Notes: generated from the letters alone by a model not told the origin. Numbered from the stretch's first letter, positions 1-13,829 are shown. The stretch: DNA of 64,000 nt from Psilocybe azurescens (GCA_023853785.1 JAJIRX010001003.1:50564-114563); one strand, 5' to 3'. Program-made: numbers and translations.

Positions 1-259
1 CTTCCCGCACACGCTGGTCATACTCGTGCTGGAGTCTGTCGTACTCTACTCTGCGGGGCTCATCTTCTCTGCGCGCAATGCGGGGATGGGGTTCTGGCTG
101 GTGCTGGTGCTGATGGTGGTAAGTCGGGTGGTATACGGTGGCATCGAGGCGCTTTCTCTCCTCAGTTGCGGCGTGGACAAGGGCATCAAGAGGGGAAAAG
201 GCAGGCTGGTCGTCGTCGCAGAGGAGGGAGGAGATATCGAGACGACGGGAAGAGGCCAT
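1..259 (-). CDS. 5' end of a gene leaving the window (possibly INO80)
   Basis: The reading frame opens at the ATG at 259 and stays open to the left edge, so only about 86 N-terminal residues are present. They start MASSRRLDISSLLCDDD, continue with an acidic and proline-containing stretch ending in AATEERKRLDA, then a His/Gln-rich low-complexity part. This pattern of a short conserved leader followed by His/Gln-rich sequence reminds me of the N-terminus of basidiomycete INO80 chromatin-remodelling ATPases, but no helicase motif lies inside the window, so the identity is a weak inference. The gene is transcribed away from the Stm1-like gene at 811, giving a divergent promoter of about 550 bases. 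It could equally be an unrelated nuclear protein with a disordered N-terminus. Confidence 0.45.
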   Translation of the reverse strand, partial: MASSRRLDISSLLCDDDQPAFSPLDALVHAATEERKRLDATVYHPTYHHQHQHQPEPHPRIARREDEPRRVEYDRLQHEYDQRVRE

Positions 260-810
260 GGTGCCAGTGGTAGAGACAGACAGAGAGAGAAGAGGAGAGC
301 ACATGATTGGCAAAGGTAAGAAAGATGACATAAGCTACTATGGTATGTACAACGAGACATTGCGACATTGTCCACGCGGCGACCACGAAGGGCCAGTCCG
401 ACGGAAACACCGCACCCAAGTCCTGTTCTGTCTCCCTCTCCAGCCCATCTACGGTCTCCCAGTCCTCGACCCACGCCAGTCTTACACAGAAGCGGGCGGG
501 TCATCAGAGAGATGCTTTTAATAGGGCTATAATATATCTTTATTAGTAATATATTTATTCATCCCATGGCTTTCGACCACCCACCTGTGTATTTGCGTTG
601 ACCATTCTCCCCCTTGTATTTCTCCTTATATACCTTTTTGCAACTGTACAGTTCCAACTCGGCCCCGTGACACCCCTTTCCGGGGGTCTCGTGTGAAAAA
701 GTTTAGTGTATACTGTCCGTTTCCCGTCGTCGTCGTCGTCCCAGACATCCCCCAAGTCCCCTTTTCATTCCATTCTACTGCTGATTGCAACATAAAAGGG
801 CCCCGTCAAA
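260..810. promoter_or_regulatory. Divergent intergenic region
   Basis: This is about 550 bases between the minus-strand gene starting at 259 and the plus-strand Stm1-like gene starting at 811. It holds pyrimidine-rich tracts near 715-770 that fit a fungal transcription start region for the right-hand gene. I see no convincing coding frame; the overlapping open frames on both strands look like chance. Confidence 0.4.
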
Positions 811-2047
811 ATGTCGGTGGTCTCAAAAACCCTTTCGCCCTTCTCGATGGTTTGTGTCTTTTTTCATTCCTTTTTTTCTTCTTCTCAATCTCACTCATTT
901 TTGCAGATGATGATGCCCCATCCGCACCTGCCCCAGCACCAAAGGTAGACTCTGCCTCCGCACCTGCCGCCCAAGCTACCCGTGGCTCGGCTCAAAAGTC
1001 AAGAGGAGGTCCTGCCGCTCGCGGTGGAAAATATTATTCTCGCGGTGGCAAGCCCACTTCCAAGGACTCTACTCCTGTGACTGAGGAGACCGAGGGCCAG
1101 AAGAAATGTGCGTTGCGCCCTTTCTCTCTTGCTATTTTTTCTCTTGTTCATTTTCACTTCAAGTCGAGGGTCGCGAAGGTGGTCGTGGCAGAGGCCGTGG
1201 CGCCGCCCGTGGTGGTCCCCGCGGCAGAGGTCGTCCTTTCGACAGGCACAGTCAGACTGGCAAGACGTACCTTCCTTTCCCTTTCTCCGCTCTCGTATTG
1301 CTTCTCTAATCTTGCATTAATACAGCGACTCTGACAAGAAGGTTCACCAGTCCTGGGGTGGTGATGACGGCAACGCCGAGTTGAAGACCGAGGAAGCTGC
1401 CACTGTCGACGCCATCGCCGAGTCTGCATCCAACGAGTGGGCTGCTGGCGGCGCCCCCGCTGACGCTGATGCCTGGGCCGCCCCCGCTACTGACGCCTGG
1501 GCCGCTCCCGCTGGTGACGCCGCTCCCGCTGACGGTGAAGCCAAGCCAGAGGGTCGCCCGCGCAGGGAAAGGGAACCCGAGGAGGAGGACAACACCCTCA
1601 CTTTCGACCAATACCTCGCCCAACAGAAGGATAAGGAATCTGTTATCCCCAAGTTGGAGAATACCCGCCAGGCCAATGACGGTGCTGATGACATCTTCAA
1701 AGGTGCCGTTGTCCTCGCTAAAGAGGAAGAGGATGCCTACTTTGTTGGCAAGGTCCGTTCAATCTCCCTATATTTCCTCCTATTCATCTCTCACTATATT
1801 TCTCTAGGGCAAGGCCGCACCCAAGGCCCGTGCCAAGAAGGAAGAAAAGGTCTACCTTGAAATCGATGCTCGCTTTGAGCGTCCCGATCGTGGCTCTAGT
1901 CGCGGTCGTGGAGGCCGCGGCGGTGAACGCGGCGAACGCGGTGATAGGAGCCGTGGCACTCGTGCCCGTGGTGCTCCCAGGGCTGCTCGCCAGAATAACG
2001 GTACCGTCAACGTCGACGACCAAACTGCCTTCCCCTCCCTCTCTTAG
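811..2047 (+). CDS. Stm1/SERBP1-like ribosome-associated mRNA-binding protein
   Basis: Spliced from about five exons, the product has an N-terminal NPFALLD motif typical of Stm1/SERBP1 proteins, a Gly/Arg-rich (RGG) block, a stretch with HSQTGKTDSDKKVHQSWGG characteristic of the HABP4/PAI-RBP1 domain, an Ala/Pro-rich acidic part, the segment LTFDQYLAQQK, and a C-terminal RGG region ending in a conserved AFPSLS tail. Family members bind 80S ribosomes and RNA, and occupy the mRNA channel under starvation. The ATG at 811 is chosen because it gives the family start MSVVSK. The A run at 825-829 is one base short, which puts NPFALLD out of frame with the ATG; I treat this as a sequence error. Introns use normal GT-AG borders, for example with an acceptor just before 1325. 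Confidence 0.85.
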
Positions 2048-2474
2048 TCGCACATTTCAACGCTTCGGACCGTGCGTATCAGAAAACAAAAGATTTTCGG
2101 GATGTTTATGAGAATGTTCGAATATCTCCTTTGTACATCTCGCTTTCTTCAAGTGGCTTCACACCCGTAGCCTTTCCCTCTTGATGCATATAATTTTTTT
2201 TTGCTCCTGTTTCACTGTATATTGTCTCTTGCTTTTCTCATCGATATCATTCTTACGCTGCCTGCATGATCATGAATGAAATTTTTCCCGAGATAAAGAA
2301 ATATACATCCTGTCAACTATTAGCCCATGACCCTCCTCGAGTCGGATCTTGACTTGACCAAGCCAGCAGACCAAGTGAAATGAAAAAAACGCCTCCCCCA
2401 CGTGTAAATGAGTCGTAAATAGCAGCTTTCGCTATAATTTTTCCCCGTTCCCCCGTAATCAGCGAGAGCTTGAC
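2048..2474. other. Intergenic, no gene seen
   Basis: This holds the 3' flank of the Stm1-like gene (T-rich stretch near 2198-2210) and the 5' flank of the TFC7-like gene. No coding frame with recognisable features was found on either strand. Confidence 0.5.
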
Positions 2475-3729
2475 ATGACCATGACTGAAAAAATCTATAT
2501 TGCCCGACACGGTGAGGTCTAGTTCTACTTGATATCATCGTTGTATCACGATGGCACTGACGCCGCACACAAATTACAGGTTTTAGACTGAACTGGATTA
2601 ACTCGGTATGGTTAGTAGGCCCTCATGACTCAAAGAATGCACATGTTTTTCGACCATCTTCCTTCTTTCTGATCCAGGACGAGTCCGACTGGTTTGCCTA
2701 GAGATCCCCCTTTGACTGCATATGGAGAGGTGCGCACACAGCCAGTTCATAGAATATTGTTCGAACCATTTCGAACTGATTTGGTTGTACTTTCGGGACA
2801 ATTAGACCCAGGCGGAGGAACTATGCCAGTTCTTCTTGTCGGTCCCGGAGGAGGAACGCCCAACGGCTATCTTCTCGTCGCCGTATTGTAAGTTAGCACG
2901 CTTCCTCGTTGCTTTTGATGTGTTCTGAACTGTTGATCGCCTTTAGATCGCTGTCTTCAGACGTCCAAGCCCCTAGCTCAGGCTCTAGGAATCCCTATCT
3001 ACGTCGAGCATGGTGAGTGAATAATGAATAATGTACACACACACGCCCACGCACACTCCACTCATGACCTGCGGCTGACCGCTTATTAAAAATCCAGGTA
3101 TCGCAGAGTGGTATTCCCCTGTGGCACCGGGAACGGGCCTCCACCCTCGCCCCGGACCTACCGAGTCTTTGAAGACTCATTTTCCCGAGGTCGATCCCAC
3201 TTGGAACAGCCTGTACTACCCCACCCGCAAGGGTGAGTCCGTCGAGGAGCTGCACCAGCGAATCGACGCGTTCACCAGCGTGTTCATCCCTACCATCGTC
3301 AAACGCCTGCCGTTCGAGCACCGGCGCCGTTTGCTGCTCGTCACCCACGCTGCCACCACCATCGCACTCGTGCGTAGCTTCGTGGGTGACCGCGACTTGC
3401 ACATGAAGGTCGGGTGCTGTTCTCTCACCAAGCTCCAGAGGAGGTCTGATGAGGAGGGCGTCACCGAGAAGCAGGTGCTCGGTGGGTGGAAGCCTCTGGC
3501 TCTTGTCAGCGGAGAGCACTTATCTGGAGGCTCCTCGAGGGAGTGGGGCTTTGAGGACATCGAGGTCGAGAAAGGAAGAGTGCGTATATAATTAAACCCT
3601 CAATTCCATTAAAGAGCACGAAATCTCACAGATCTTATTTAGGTTGTTGAAGACCCAGGCGTACCCGGGTCGGAGTGCGAAGAGGATGCCCCCGTCGGTC
3701 TTCAAAACCATCTCATCAGCAACCTTTAA
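2475..3729 (+). CDS. TFC7-like histidine phosphatase (phosphoglycerate mutase fold)
   Basis: Joined over about seven exons, the product begins MTMTEKIYIARHG and contains the histidine-phosphatase RHG signature, then FRLNWINSVWTSPTGLPRD, the second-strand motif IFSSPYYRCLQTSKPLAQAL, and the late catalytic histidine in LLVTHAATTIALVR. The IYIARHG-x-R-x-NW arrangement is that of yeast Tfc7, the phosphatase-like subunit of the RNA polymerase III factor TFIIIC, and of related stand-alone fungal phosphatases. All expected catalytic residues (RHG His, Arg, second His) are present, so it may be active. Two in-frame ATGs, 2475 and 2481, are both possible starts. The exon following the intron at about 2728-2806 reads QAEELCQFFLSV. 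It ends convergent with the MEMO1-like gene. Confidence 0.8.
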
Positions 3730-3888
3730 CTGGCCGAATTGCCCTTTGCAGTCCAAAACAAGATACACATAGATCTCCGGTAATCTTCATACAGTGTTCG
3801 TTCTGCGGTTTAATTTCTACACGCAATCTCGTTCTCTCTAGATAATACATGCGTTGGTACAGATACTTAGATTTATAGCTATAGACCC

Positions 3889-5238
3889 TTAGAATCGTAT
3901 GTAGGCGCTAGCATAGCTGACGCTCGAGTCTCGAATAGAATGGCAGTGACTACTTTGTTCATACCGCACCCACTTGAGTTCAGACGTGATGCCTTTACTC
4001 TTTTCCAACGCCGACATGGCGCCGAACAGCACGCCAATAGGATGGCGTCCACAAATCGTGTTCTTCGTCCGTGCTAGATATTTGGCAAACTCTGCATGTG
4101 CTGTTGTAGCCGTTGAGGGCGGCAAGGTGAGAAGATCCATTGCTTCATGGTCAAGACGGCTGATAGACTGGAAGATGGGGAAGTCAGCCGAAGGGCTAGT
4201 GCTCCGCGATAATCGAAGGCCAGGTGCAGAGCTTGGAGCTGGCTCTGGGTAGTAGTAAGTGTATGAGAATCTCGTTCCCCTATCCATGATTAGATGGTGT
4301 TCGAGGTACAGAAGCATAGACCTACCAATGGCAAAAGTCGCTTGAAATGACAAATAGGGTGTCCTCACTGGCAAGGTAGGGCGCCAGTAAGGATCCAAAT
4401 GTAGATTCTATGCCTTCGGAGATCGCCCCTACAACGATTGGGACGATACTGATGTCTTTCCTGGAATTAAACATCAACATATTCATATTGTCATACTTTG
4501 CGGAAAGATCAAAAATTACCCTTCAAAGATCTTTCGAACGTATGGCAAATGCATCTCGACACTGTGTTCATCTTCGTCGGCTTGTTGTCCCATAGATTCG
4601 AACTTGCCCGTGGCCTTCAGTTCTTCAATGGCTGCGAGACGTCAAGCAGCTGAGAATTCAGGAAAGATCACAAATAGATGATAGCGCACTCTTCAAGTCC
4701 AATGGTAAATTACCGATAGGTGTCTCGTATTCTTTGCATCTGGATAGCGCGCATCCTTCCAAGTAGAAATGGTGCGAGGGACCTAAAATGAAGACACGTT
4801 TACTGCGTAACGGTCAAGACAGATTCTATAGGTAAAGAAAGGGCAAAACAACAGACATGGAAGAAGTATCGATGCTCTTATAAGCCCAGGCAGCCGTAGG
4901 CCCAGAGTAGGAATACCCAGCGTGCCTATTGCCATCCGTTCACCGTCAGCTATGATGCGTAATTTGGGATGTTTGACTGACGGTGCGATGATAGCTTTGC
5001 ACCCTTTGATGGGGTATGGCTCCTCCGTTTCATCTACTTCCTCGAGCCATTGGGTTAATTCGGCATTAAGGGCCTTCCCTTAATTGGTTTCAGTCGATAG
5101 GACAATATCTGAGGTTGTATGTTACCATCAGCAGTGTACCAAGATCCGGCATGCGATGCACTCCTTGCAGTCCTGTGCAGTGTGTATCAAAGCGACATAT
5201 CAGTTTGACAATGTATGCGTACAATGAAAAACTTGCAT
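3889..5238 (-). CDS. MEMO1-like protein
   Basis: Reading the minus strand through about six exons gives the MEMO family order: [12 protein letters not shown] near the N-terminus, [82 protein letters not shown], a block with DHEAMDLL, and the end [16 protein letters not shown]. The conserved histidines, including PHAGY, GPSHH and DFCHWG, are those that line the metal-binding pocket of the family (related to LigB extradiol dioxygenases). Yeast Mho1 and human MEMO1 are intact homologues. The first exon is uncertain: the ATG at 5238 followed by an intron does not splice in frame as read, so the true start may differ or a base is miscalled. The C-terminal exon, 3889-4260, is unambiguous. Confidence 0.82.
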
Positions 5239-5525
5239 TGTGTAGATAACTGGGACTAAGATAGTAAAATGGAAACTCTTAACTGCGGGAGTTAGTAGAA
5301 ACTTAATAGGTGTTCAGACAGATCTTGAATCTAATCAGGATATGTTATGTTTGGTAACAACGTGACAAACTCAGACAGATGGGGCTGATCTTGCGTTCAG
5401 ATATTCGAGAATTGCAAGACGAATTGAAGAGGTAGCTTGCATAAATGAGGGCATGGTGCATGTGGATTAGCAGCATACGTGATAATACATGAAGAATGAC
5501 GCTGAAATATATCGACCAATAAACT

Positions 5526-6123
5526 CTACTCCTCCGACCGCAGACGAGCCTCAGCGTTGGTAACCTTGATACCCAAAACCTTGGCGCTATACGAGAATAA
5601 GATAAAATGGGGACATAAGGTGAAAAGTGCTTACCGCTCAATGATGGTGGTGCGGTTTCGGCTGCTGACGCCATGGGCGATCTCAGCTGCGAAAGCCTTG
5701 TTATGCATGAGGAGGAGGTCGACTTCTCGGACATTGTTCACAAGGAATTTCTTGAGGCCATTGGGGAGGAGATGGCGTGTCTAAGTAGGGGATAATGCAT
5801 GGGTTATGGAACTTTTAAGTTAACCTGAAGAGCTGGCAAACCTTTTTGTTGCTGCCGTATCCGATCTGATTATTTGCGTAAGTACTATGCAAGAAGGTAG
5901 AAAATGAACTAAATATGCGCACCTTGGGCATGGGGGTTTGACCCTTGAAGCGACGCCTGACCCTGTTGTCAATACCCTTGGGCTTTCTCCATGACTCCTT
6001 GACTCCGTGGTAGCGGTCAGATTGATGGCGCCTATTGGACGGTCAGAATAACGAATCGAGGGTTCATGAGAGAATAACGAACTTGAATTTGTTGGTGCGC
6101 TTCTTGACGATTTTGATGGCCAT
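5526..6123 (-). CDS. RPL32: 60S ribosomal protein L32 (eL32)
   Basis: Spliced from the minus strand, the protein runs [19 protein letters not shown], then [52 protein letters not shown] and ends EARLRSEE, which is eL32 almost end to end at about the usual 130 residues. It is part of the large ribosomal subunit. At least four short introns interrupt it, as is common for fungal ribosomal protein genes. The ATG sits six bases after an acceptor, so the 5' UTR carries an intron (about 6130-6328). It lies upstream of, and divergent from, the kinase gene starting at 6756. Confidence 0.93.
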
Positions 6124-6755
6124 GGCGAACTGGAAGAAAGAGCAAAGAGTTAGAACAAAATTTGTAGTGGTCGGAGTCCCAACATAGCCAAGACGTTATC
6201 CGACATGCTATCCAGCCATCCAGCCCAAAAGCATTGATTCCAGTCATTCTTCTGGAACCGTTCGCCGAGTAGCATTCATGCATTGGTCGATAGACAAGAT
6301 TTAGAGGTTTGGGGAGCATACTCACAGTTGTTGGGCTTGAGGGAGACGGCGTTGACGTTGGCTAACTTTGGCGGAGGATGCAGCAGGAAATCGCTTACGT
6401 AACTAGGTACCCCAAACACCGCCAACCCCGGAAATGTATGCAATTGACCGGTTCCTCTAGGTTGCGAAGATAATTAGAACTACGGTATACGCCGGACATA
6501 CATTGACAGTGTACTGCAATAATGAATGGTATTGGCATGGAAGTGCACTATTTACCCTGCTACAGCGCTGCATTACCCAAGTCCAATGAACCTTCGCACG
6601 TGTGGGGCAATGCAATGGACACGGGGTCCTGTGTGACCTGAGACCTCCCTGGACGAGAGATGTCGCCGAGAGCGGGACTTGATTTCTTTCTCTACTTACA
6701 CTCATCTGTCCTATAAAGAACAGTGAGTATACTAGAACGTCTTTTGTTCCAATAT
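6124..6755. promoter_or_regulatory. RPL32 leader intron and divergent promoter
   Basis: On the minus strand 6130-6328 reads as a GT-AG intron in the 5' UTR of RPL32, with the donor just inside 6328 and the acceptor next to the start codon. The remaining part to 6755 is non-coding sequence shared with the plus-strand kinase gene. Open frames here on both strands have no recognisable protein features. Confidence 0.45.
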
Positions 6756-8541
6756 ATGCTTTCGGCTTCCGCTGTTGGAATTACCTTTGATGACGACGAC
6801 TGGAATACCGTGCCACTTGCACCAAGACTGTATCGGACAGCGAGCGTCGGAAGTTGGGGAGTGACTTCAATCGGTCGTGGTTTCGACTGGAATGAGAAGC
6901 CAGAGCGGTCAAAGGCGTCGGAGACGCTCTCAACGCCAAGTGAAGAAGTAGAGGGAGTAACGCGGATCCGGAGCCCGAGCCTCCTGCTTCACATGGCCGC
7001 AAGCACAATCATTCATTTCAAGACAAGTCCCCTGTTATCAACCTTGTTATGACTTCTCCGCAATCCATTCCACAGCAATTATCATGTCATCCTACAACTC
7101 CCATTATCCCTCCTTTGGCTCGTTCTCCTTCGTCACCGCGTCCACGAAGAAGATCCTCCCAGCAAAGAGTCTCCCTCATCGCCGGTCGTGTCTCCATCGC
7201 CCCCATCGATCCGCCCTCTTCTCCCCCTCCTATGCTTTCTGACAATCTGCGCCGCACTCCAAGCTCAGGAAGCATTCTCAGTAATCCCAGCACTCGCGCA
7301 CCGTCCCCATCTACGGAACAATCTTTCCTTGGAGGACGAAATATATCGGAATTCCTGATCGAGGGAGAAATCGGTCGAGGGGCGTATGGTCTTGTTAAAC
7401 GAGCGCGAGAGTTCAAGTCGGATGGATCGCTTGGTGTAAGTATACCAATATTTGCCCTTCCTTGGGACACATTTTACCACATGTCTTGTGTAGCCCCCTT
7501 TGGTTATCAAACAAGTAATCAAGTCTCGCATCCTTGCAGATTGCTGGAAAAAGCACCCTAAACATGGCACTATCCCTATCGAAATCTATGTCATGTCTGC
7601 TATCTCCAGTACAACCTATGTATTGCCTCCACGTCGACCATGGGATCCGTCTCGATTCTCAAAATCGACTGTATATGATAGCACCCAGTCGGAGCAGATT
7701 GATTGGAAAGAAGGCCAAGCTGTGAAAGGCCATCCTAATATCTGCCCTCTTGTCGACTTTTTTGAGGACAACCATTACTACTATCTGATTCTTCCGTCAA
7801 CAACGCCTGAACGAAAACCTAACGAACCGTCACCGCCCTCTGACCTCTTCGATCTGGTTGAGTCTTATCCTCATGGCCTACCTCCGTCGCTTATCCGGAC
7901 CTACCTGGGCCAAATTGCAGACGCTGTCTGCTTTCTTCACATGCATGGAATTGGTAAATGCACTCTATCCCTCACAATTGACTGGTAGCTGAAGCTGTAT
8001 ACAGTCCACCGCGATATCAAAGATGAAAATGTAGTTCTAGGCCCTAATGGTAAATGTATATTGATAGACTTTGGGAGCTCTGGTCTTGTGAAGAAGAGTG
8101 GATGGGATACATTCAGCGGAACGCAAGTCACGTATTGCGTTGTTTGTATAATGGATTCTGATTCGATCGCGATTCATTTCATACAGATTGGACTACGCTG
8201 GACCGGAAATTTTACGTGGGGAGCGATACTACGGCAAAGAACAAGACGTCTGGGCATTCGGTGTGGTTGCGTATGTGCTGCTGGTAGGAGAATGCCCGTT
8301 CATGACAGCAGCGGAGGCGCAGGAGGGCTTTGAATCGCCATTTGCGAACGCGGCGATCTCTTTGGATGAACGATGCGCCGAGGGCAAAGAAAAAGACGGG
8401 GAGGAACAAGACGGCGGAGGAGCGCTTGGCGACGCGGCAGCCCTTGTGAGGGCGTGCCTGCAGGTAAATGTGAATGCACGACCTACGTTTGAGAGGATAA
8501 TACAGTGTCGGTTCCTGGCAGGAGACGGGGGCTGGACATGA
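6756..8541 (+). CDS. Serine/threonine protein kinase, PAS-kinase-like
   Basis: A long disordered Ser/Pro-rich N-terminus (about 190 residues) leads into a C-terminal kinase domain. Visible motifs are the glycine loop IGRGAYGLV near residue 208, the ATP-binding lysine in LVIKQVIK, the catalytic loop VHRDIKDENVVL, the metal-binding DFGSSG, a YAGPEIL activation-segment end (GPE in place of APE), and DVWAFGVVAYVLLVGECPF. The HRDIKDEN form and the tyrosine before GPE are close to PAS kinases (yeast Psk1/2), which couple nutrient state to sugar storage, but I see no PAS domain. The start at 6756 gives MLSASAVG followed by an acidic FDDDDW stretch. A one-base gap in the G run at 6953-6955 separates this from the frame continuing into the ATG at 7049, so 7049 is the alternative start. 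The domain contains three introns. Confidence 0.78.
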
Positions 8542-8997
8542 GAGAGGGTAGAATTGTACTTTATTGGATTGGATACATGACATTAAACTTGTAGAAATAT
8601 TATTTGAATCAAAGATGATCCAAAAATAACGCGCGGTTAACCGGGGTCCGGATCAGATCCGCCGGAGCCGCCGACAAACACCGAGTCATCGATTACCTGA
8701 TCAATCAGATCTATCGATAAAAAAATTTGGATTGGGAGGCAGTATAACTAGCACAAACTCGTTTGTCCTTTTTTCTCTTAACCACCATCTCCCTCCCCCT
8801 CCTTTTACATCCACCCCAAAGTATGTCCATTTCTCCCTCTTCATTCCCCCTCCTCGTCGCCGCCCGACCTCTGTGCTGTTTAACGATGGATCCCATCGCT
8901 CCCAGACAGATGTTTGCTCCTTTTTTTTCGCCTTGTTTCCCATGTTTTTTCAGATCTGGTGCTCACCTTCTCTCCTCTATCCTAGAACTCAATCAAA
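8542..8997 (+). promoter_or_regulatory. EF-1alpha promoter and leader
   Basis: This 456-base gap between the kinase stop and the EF-1alpha start contains strong pyrimidine tracts at about 8770-8880 and 8920-8970, the CT-rich leader typical of highly expressed fungal genes. No coding frame here is believable. A leader intron is possible (GT at 8821, AG near 8953) but not proven. Confidence 0.5.
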
Positions 8998-10799
<1,802 letters not shown>

Positions 10800-11123
10800 A
10801 CTAGATGTAGAATCATTGTATCATTTCTTTCATCTCGCTAGTTTCTTTTTCTTCTTTTCACAAGTACTCATATTTGCAACGTGTTTTTCTGCTCCACAAC
10901 ATCTGTATTCATGATAACGAAGCCTGGCGTCGAAGTTTCGCCACATGCCCTTCCGTCGATGCCCATAAAGCCCTCTACTCGCGTCGTGTATTACCTGTAC
11001 TCCTTAGGGATTAGCCTGATACTGTTCTGTGTCGAAGGCTATCTCCAAAAAAAAATTGAACATCAAGCTTTATAGGAATCTATTATTGTGTCTCTTGCGC
11101 GTTTACATTATTTCTATTGTAAG
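10800..11123. terminator. Convergent 3' region
   Basis: About 320 bases between the convergent stops of EF-1alpha and the dienelactone hydrolase gene. T-rich stretches just after 10800 suit a polyadenylation region. No gene is apparent. Confidence 0.35.
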
Positions 11124-12629
11124 TTAGCATACATGCTCGGGCTCTGTGTTTTGAGAAACTCGTCGTCCGAGATCTCTCCCTACGGTTCTTTCAAACACTT
11201 CCATCATAAAGGTGAAAAGAGATCTAGTTAAAGCGGCGTCCCATCTTCCCTTTGAATGCTCGTCTCTGATAAAAGCATGCTGAGCTTGTACCTCCAAGAA
11301 CTGCCACTAAATTCTGAGTAAATTCGGTGTATACAGACAACCTTTGAGGCTCACTGAAACTGGTACGTTTGCATCTTCGAGAGTTTTGCGGATTAGGTCT
11401 CTTCCTTGACGAGTTACATGTGTGTCCTTTCCCAGATTTGAGGCATCGTTGAGCGGTTTTGGTTCAAAAGGACGTACCTGTTTACCAAAAATCATCTATA
11501 GAAATTTAGATCAAACCATTGCGATTCGTAATTACTCGCGGTTAAAGAAACATACCACAAGTTCGCCTTTGCCTTTCAAGTCGCCTTTTTGAACTTTGAT
11601 TATGGTATCGTCATTCTTTCCTTTACCGAGAGAGGCGCTGTGTATATCAGTGGCAAAGAAGCAAACCGTTGCAAGGACACGTGGGTCAAATGCCGCCTAT
11701 AATGAAGATATTGATGAGACGGCATATGGGCGCTAGTAAAGTCACATACACGGAATGCCTGATTTTACGTGAGGTTTAATATCTTGTTCGGAGCCGAATT
11801 TGCAGTTAAGGGAGATTGTGGCGCACCAAATGGCCCCCTAGGCACATGCCAGTTGCTGATTGTGGAAGCGTAAGTCCGGTGGTCGAAAAAGCTGGTCAAA
11901 TGCAGCTGACCTGCTATTCTTCCATTGCAATTCTTCAGAGAAATGAGCAGATCGATCGTGAGAGTCGCGTCCTAGAAAGAAAAAACCAGAGGAATTGAGA
12001 TTATCCCTGACACAGTGTAACTGCTGACCTCGTCATAAGCGGCCAGTTCTTTTTCGATCTAAACGAGCATATTTTTCAGCATCGAGTTCAGTATGAGGGC
12101 TGTTAAGATATCGACCTTGTATTTATTCCCTCGATCAGTCCCTAAGAGGAATAGTAAGTATTGCAGTTATTGGATTACCTGCAAATTAAATACCTTCAGT
12201 GTCATAAGGTATAGCTTCAGGACCCTCAAACTCGTGATATACAGACGGGCAAGCTAGTGAACTTGTCGTGAGTATTGGTTCGTGTAATATTCGAGATTGA
12301 AGGTTAACTACCGACGACGAATCCTTGACTTGCAATCTGACCTGCAAAACGTTCGACGGGACCAGTTACTTGATATATTTCGCTGTCGAATCAGCAAATA
12401 AGCGCGGTGCAAAGACAAATTAGACGCCAGTACAAGCCTAAAGACCACGACCCCTGTGAAACCATGAGATCAGTTGATGTGAAATTAAGCGATATCGAGA
12501 AGCTGCCAGACCGGGAAATTTTGCGTCTGGATAATCTGGAACAACTGGGGAGATGACAAAGATGCGTATAGGTTTTCCATTCGCGTGGAGCTTGGTAGGA
12601 ATATCGTGGAAAGTCTTGTCAATGAGCAT
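11124..12629 (-). CDS. Dienelactone hydrolase family protein
   Basis: The minus strand spliced over many small exons gives MLIDKTFHDIPTKL, VISPVVPDYPDAKFPG, EIYQVTGPVERFAGQIASQG, ACPSVYHEFEGPEAIPYD, the nucleophile elbow ATGMCLGGHL with a cysteine, DPRVLATVCFFATDIHSASLG, GELVMIFGKQ, DTHVTRQGRDLIRKTL, and a C-terminal HAFIRDEHSKGRWDAA. The Cys-Asp-His arrangement (Cys in GMCLGG, His in HAFIRDE) is that of dienelactone hydrolases, alpha/beta hydrolases that open lactones in aromatic breakdown; fungal relatives are mostly cytosolic esterases of unknown substrate. The stop at 11124 is reached through a last exon that gives the expected C-terminal helix. Some exon borders in the middle (11700-12100) remain approximate. 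Confidence 0.82.
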
Positions 12630-12822
12630 GTTTTAGTTGGAGAGCAGGAGAGATGCTCGGGAACTGATAAGATAAATATGGATCCCAAATTAGATTGCTT
12701 ACCTACTCGCGTTACCGACCGCACGTGCGTCTATCGTTTATAATTTCAGGGCGCAAAGGCTTGCAAGCAGCAAAACTTGATCACCATCATGACCACCGTA
12801 CCTTTCCCTTTGGACTTTCATC

Positions 12823-13685
12823 ATGGCAGGCCCTGTCGCTCATATTCGTCCTTATGCCCCAGAGGATAGGAAACTAGTGCAATTCATGGTAGGAAAGGCC
12901 AATCTTCAGGCACTGGCAGTCGCCAATAACAAAAGTAAGCACCCTTGTTCCAGCTGCCTTGAATGCGTCTGACGACAAATACAGCATATACACATACTTT
13001 AACCATTGCAATTTGGATTGCTCTTTCCTCTGTGATGATACACTGGCTGAATTGGTGGCCTGCGGACCAACATGGCTGGATGGAGTACCTGAAACCCCTC
13101 CCAGCATTGGCATCGACGGCAGTACCCATCATGTTCTTTTGTCGACTGGTGTGCTGCTATCCATTTTCTTGAAAAGATACCCGCTAAAGCTCGGACAGGA
13201 TCAATCGACCATTCTTTGAGGAGCTGACCCAAGAAGCCCTCCGCCAGCCAGATCTTGCCGACATATCGAAGTATTATTCTCAACAGCCAGCATCCGGACT
13301 TTGGTTACTCGAATATGGCAACACATTTGTCGGGCTGATCGCTTTAGACGCGTCACAGTCATCTGGAAAGACAGACAAAACGACTAAGAAAGAAGAAAAG
13401 GTACCCAAGACGGCCCTCGTCCGCCACTTTTATGTCGAAGAGCCTTTCCGCGCAGCTAATATTCAAGATGATTTGCTCAAATACGCGGTGGACCATGCAT
13501 TCAACAGAGATCCAAAACTCGAACGCATCGAAGCGGCTGACTCGCCTCTCATCCCATACCTCCGTCCGTGTTTGCGATCGGCGGGTTTCGAGCTCGACCA
13601 TCACACCAAGAACGTTGGTATTTTGCGGTGGAGCTTGGGAACACGTTACTTAGAGAGAGAAAAGTGGATAAAAATGATTGATTAA
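12823..13685 (+). CDS. GNAT-family acetyltransferase with membrane hairpin
   Basis: The N-terminus reads IRPYAPEDRKLVQFMV, the usual first strand and helix of a GNAT enzyme. The second exon encodes two hydrophobic segments (about TIAIWIALSSVMIHW and ALASTAVPIMFF), so the protein probably sits in a membrane with the catalytic domain resumed after them. The C-terminal half carries GNTFVGLIALDA, then a Lys-rich insert, ALVRHFYVEEPFRAANI and a long helix, with FRAANIQDDLL standing in the acetyl-CoA loop region. Hydrophobic insertions at this place also occur in NAT8-type enzymes. The substrate is unknown. The T run at 13137-13140 appears one base too long, because FFVDW followed by the next exon INRPFFEEL needs three T's. 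Confidence 0.65.
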
Positions 13686-13829
13686 TTGACCATCTATATG
13701 TAACTCACTTAATACGTACGAATGCCATTTTTGTGCAAGACACCTGAAGAGATACTTGTGATGATGTAAACCACTCATGGTTCAGGAAATGGTTTTGCTT
13801 GAGATCAACCATGACCACTTCCTTTGAAG

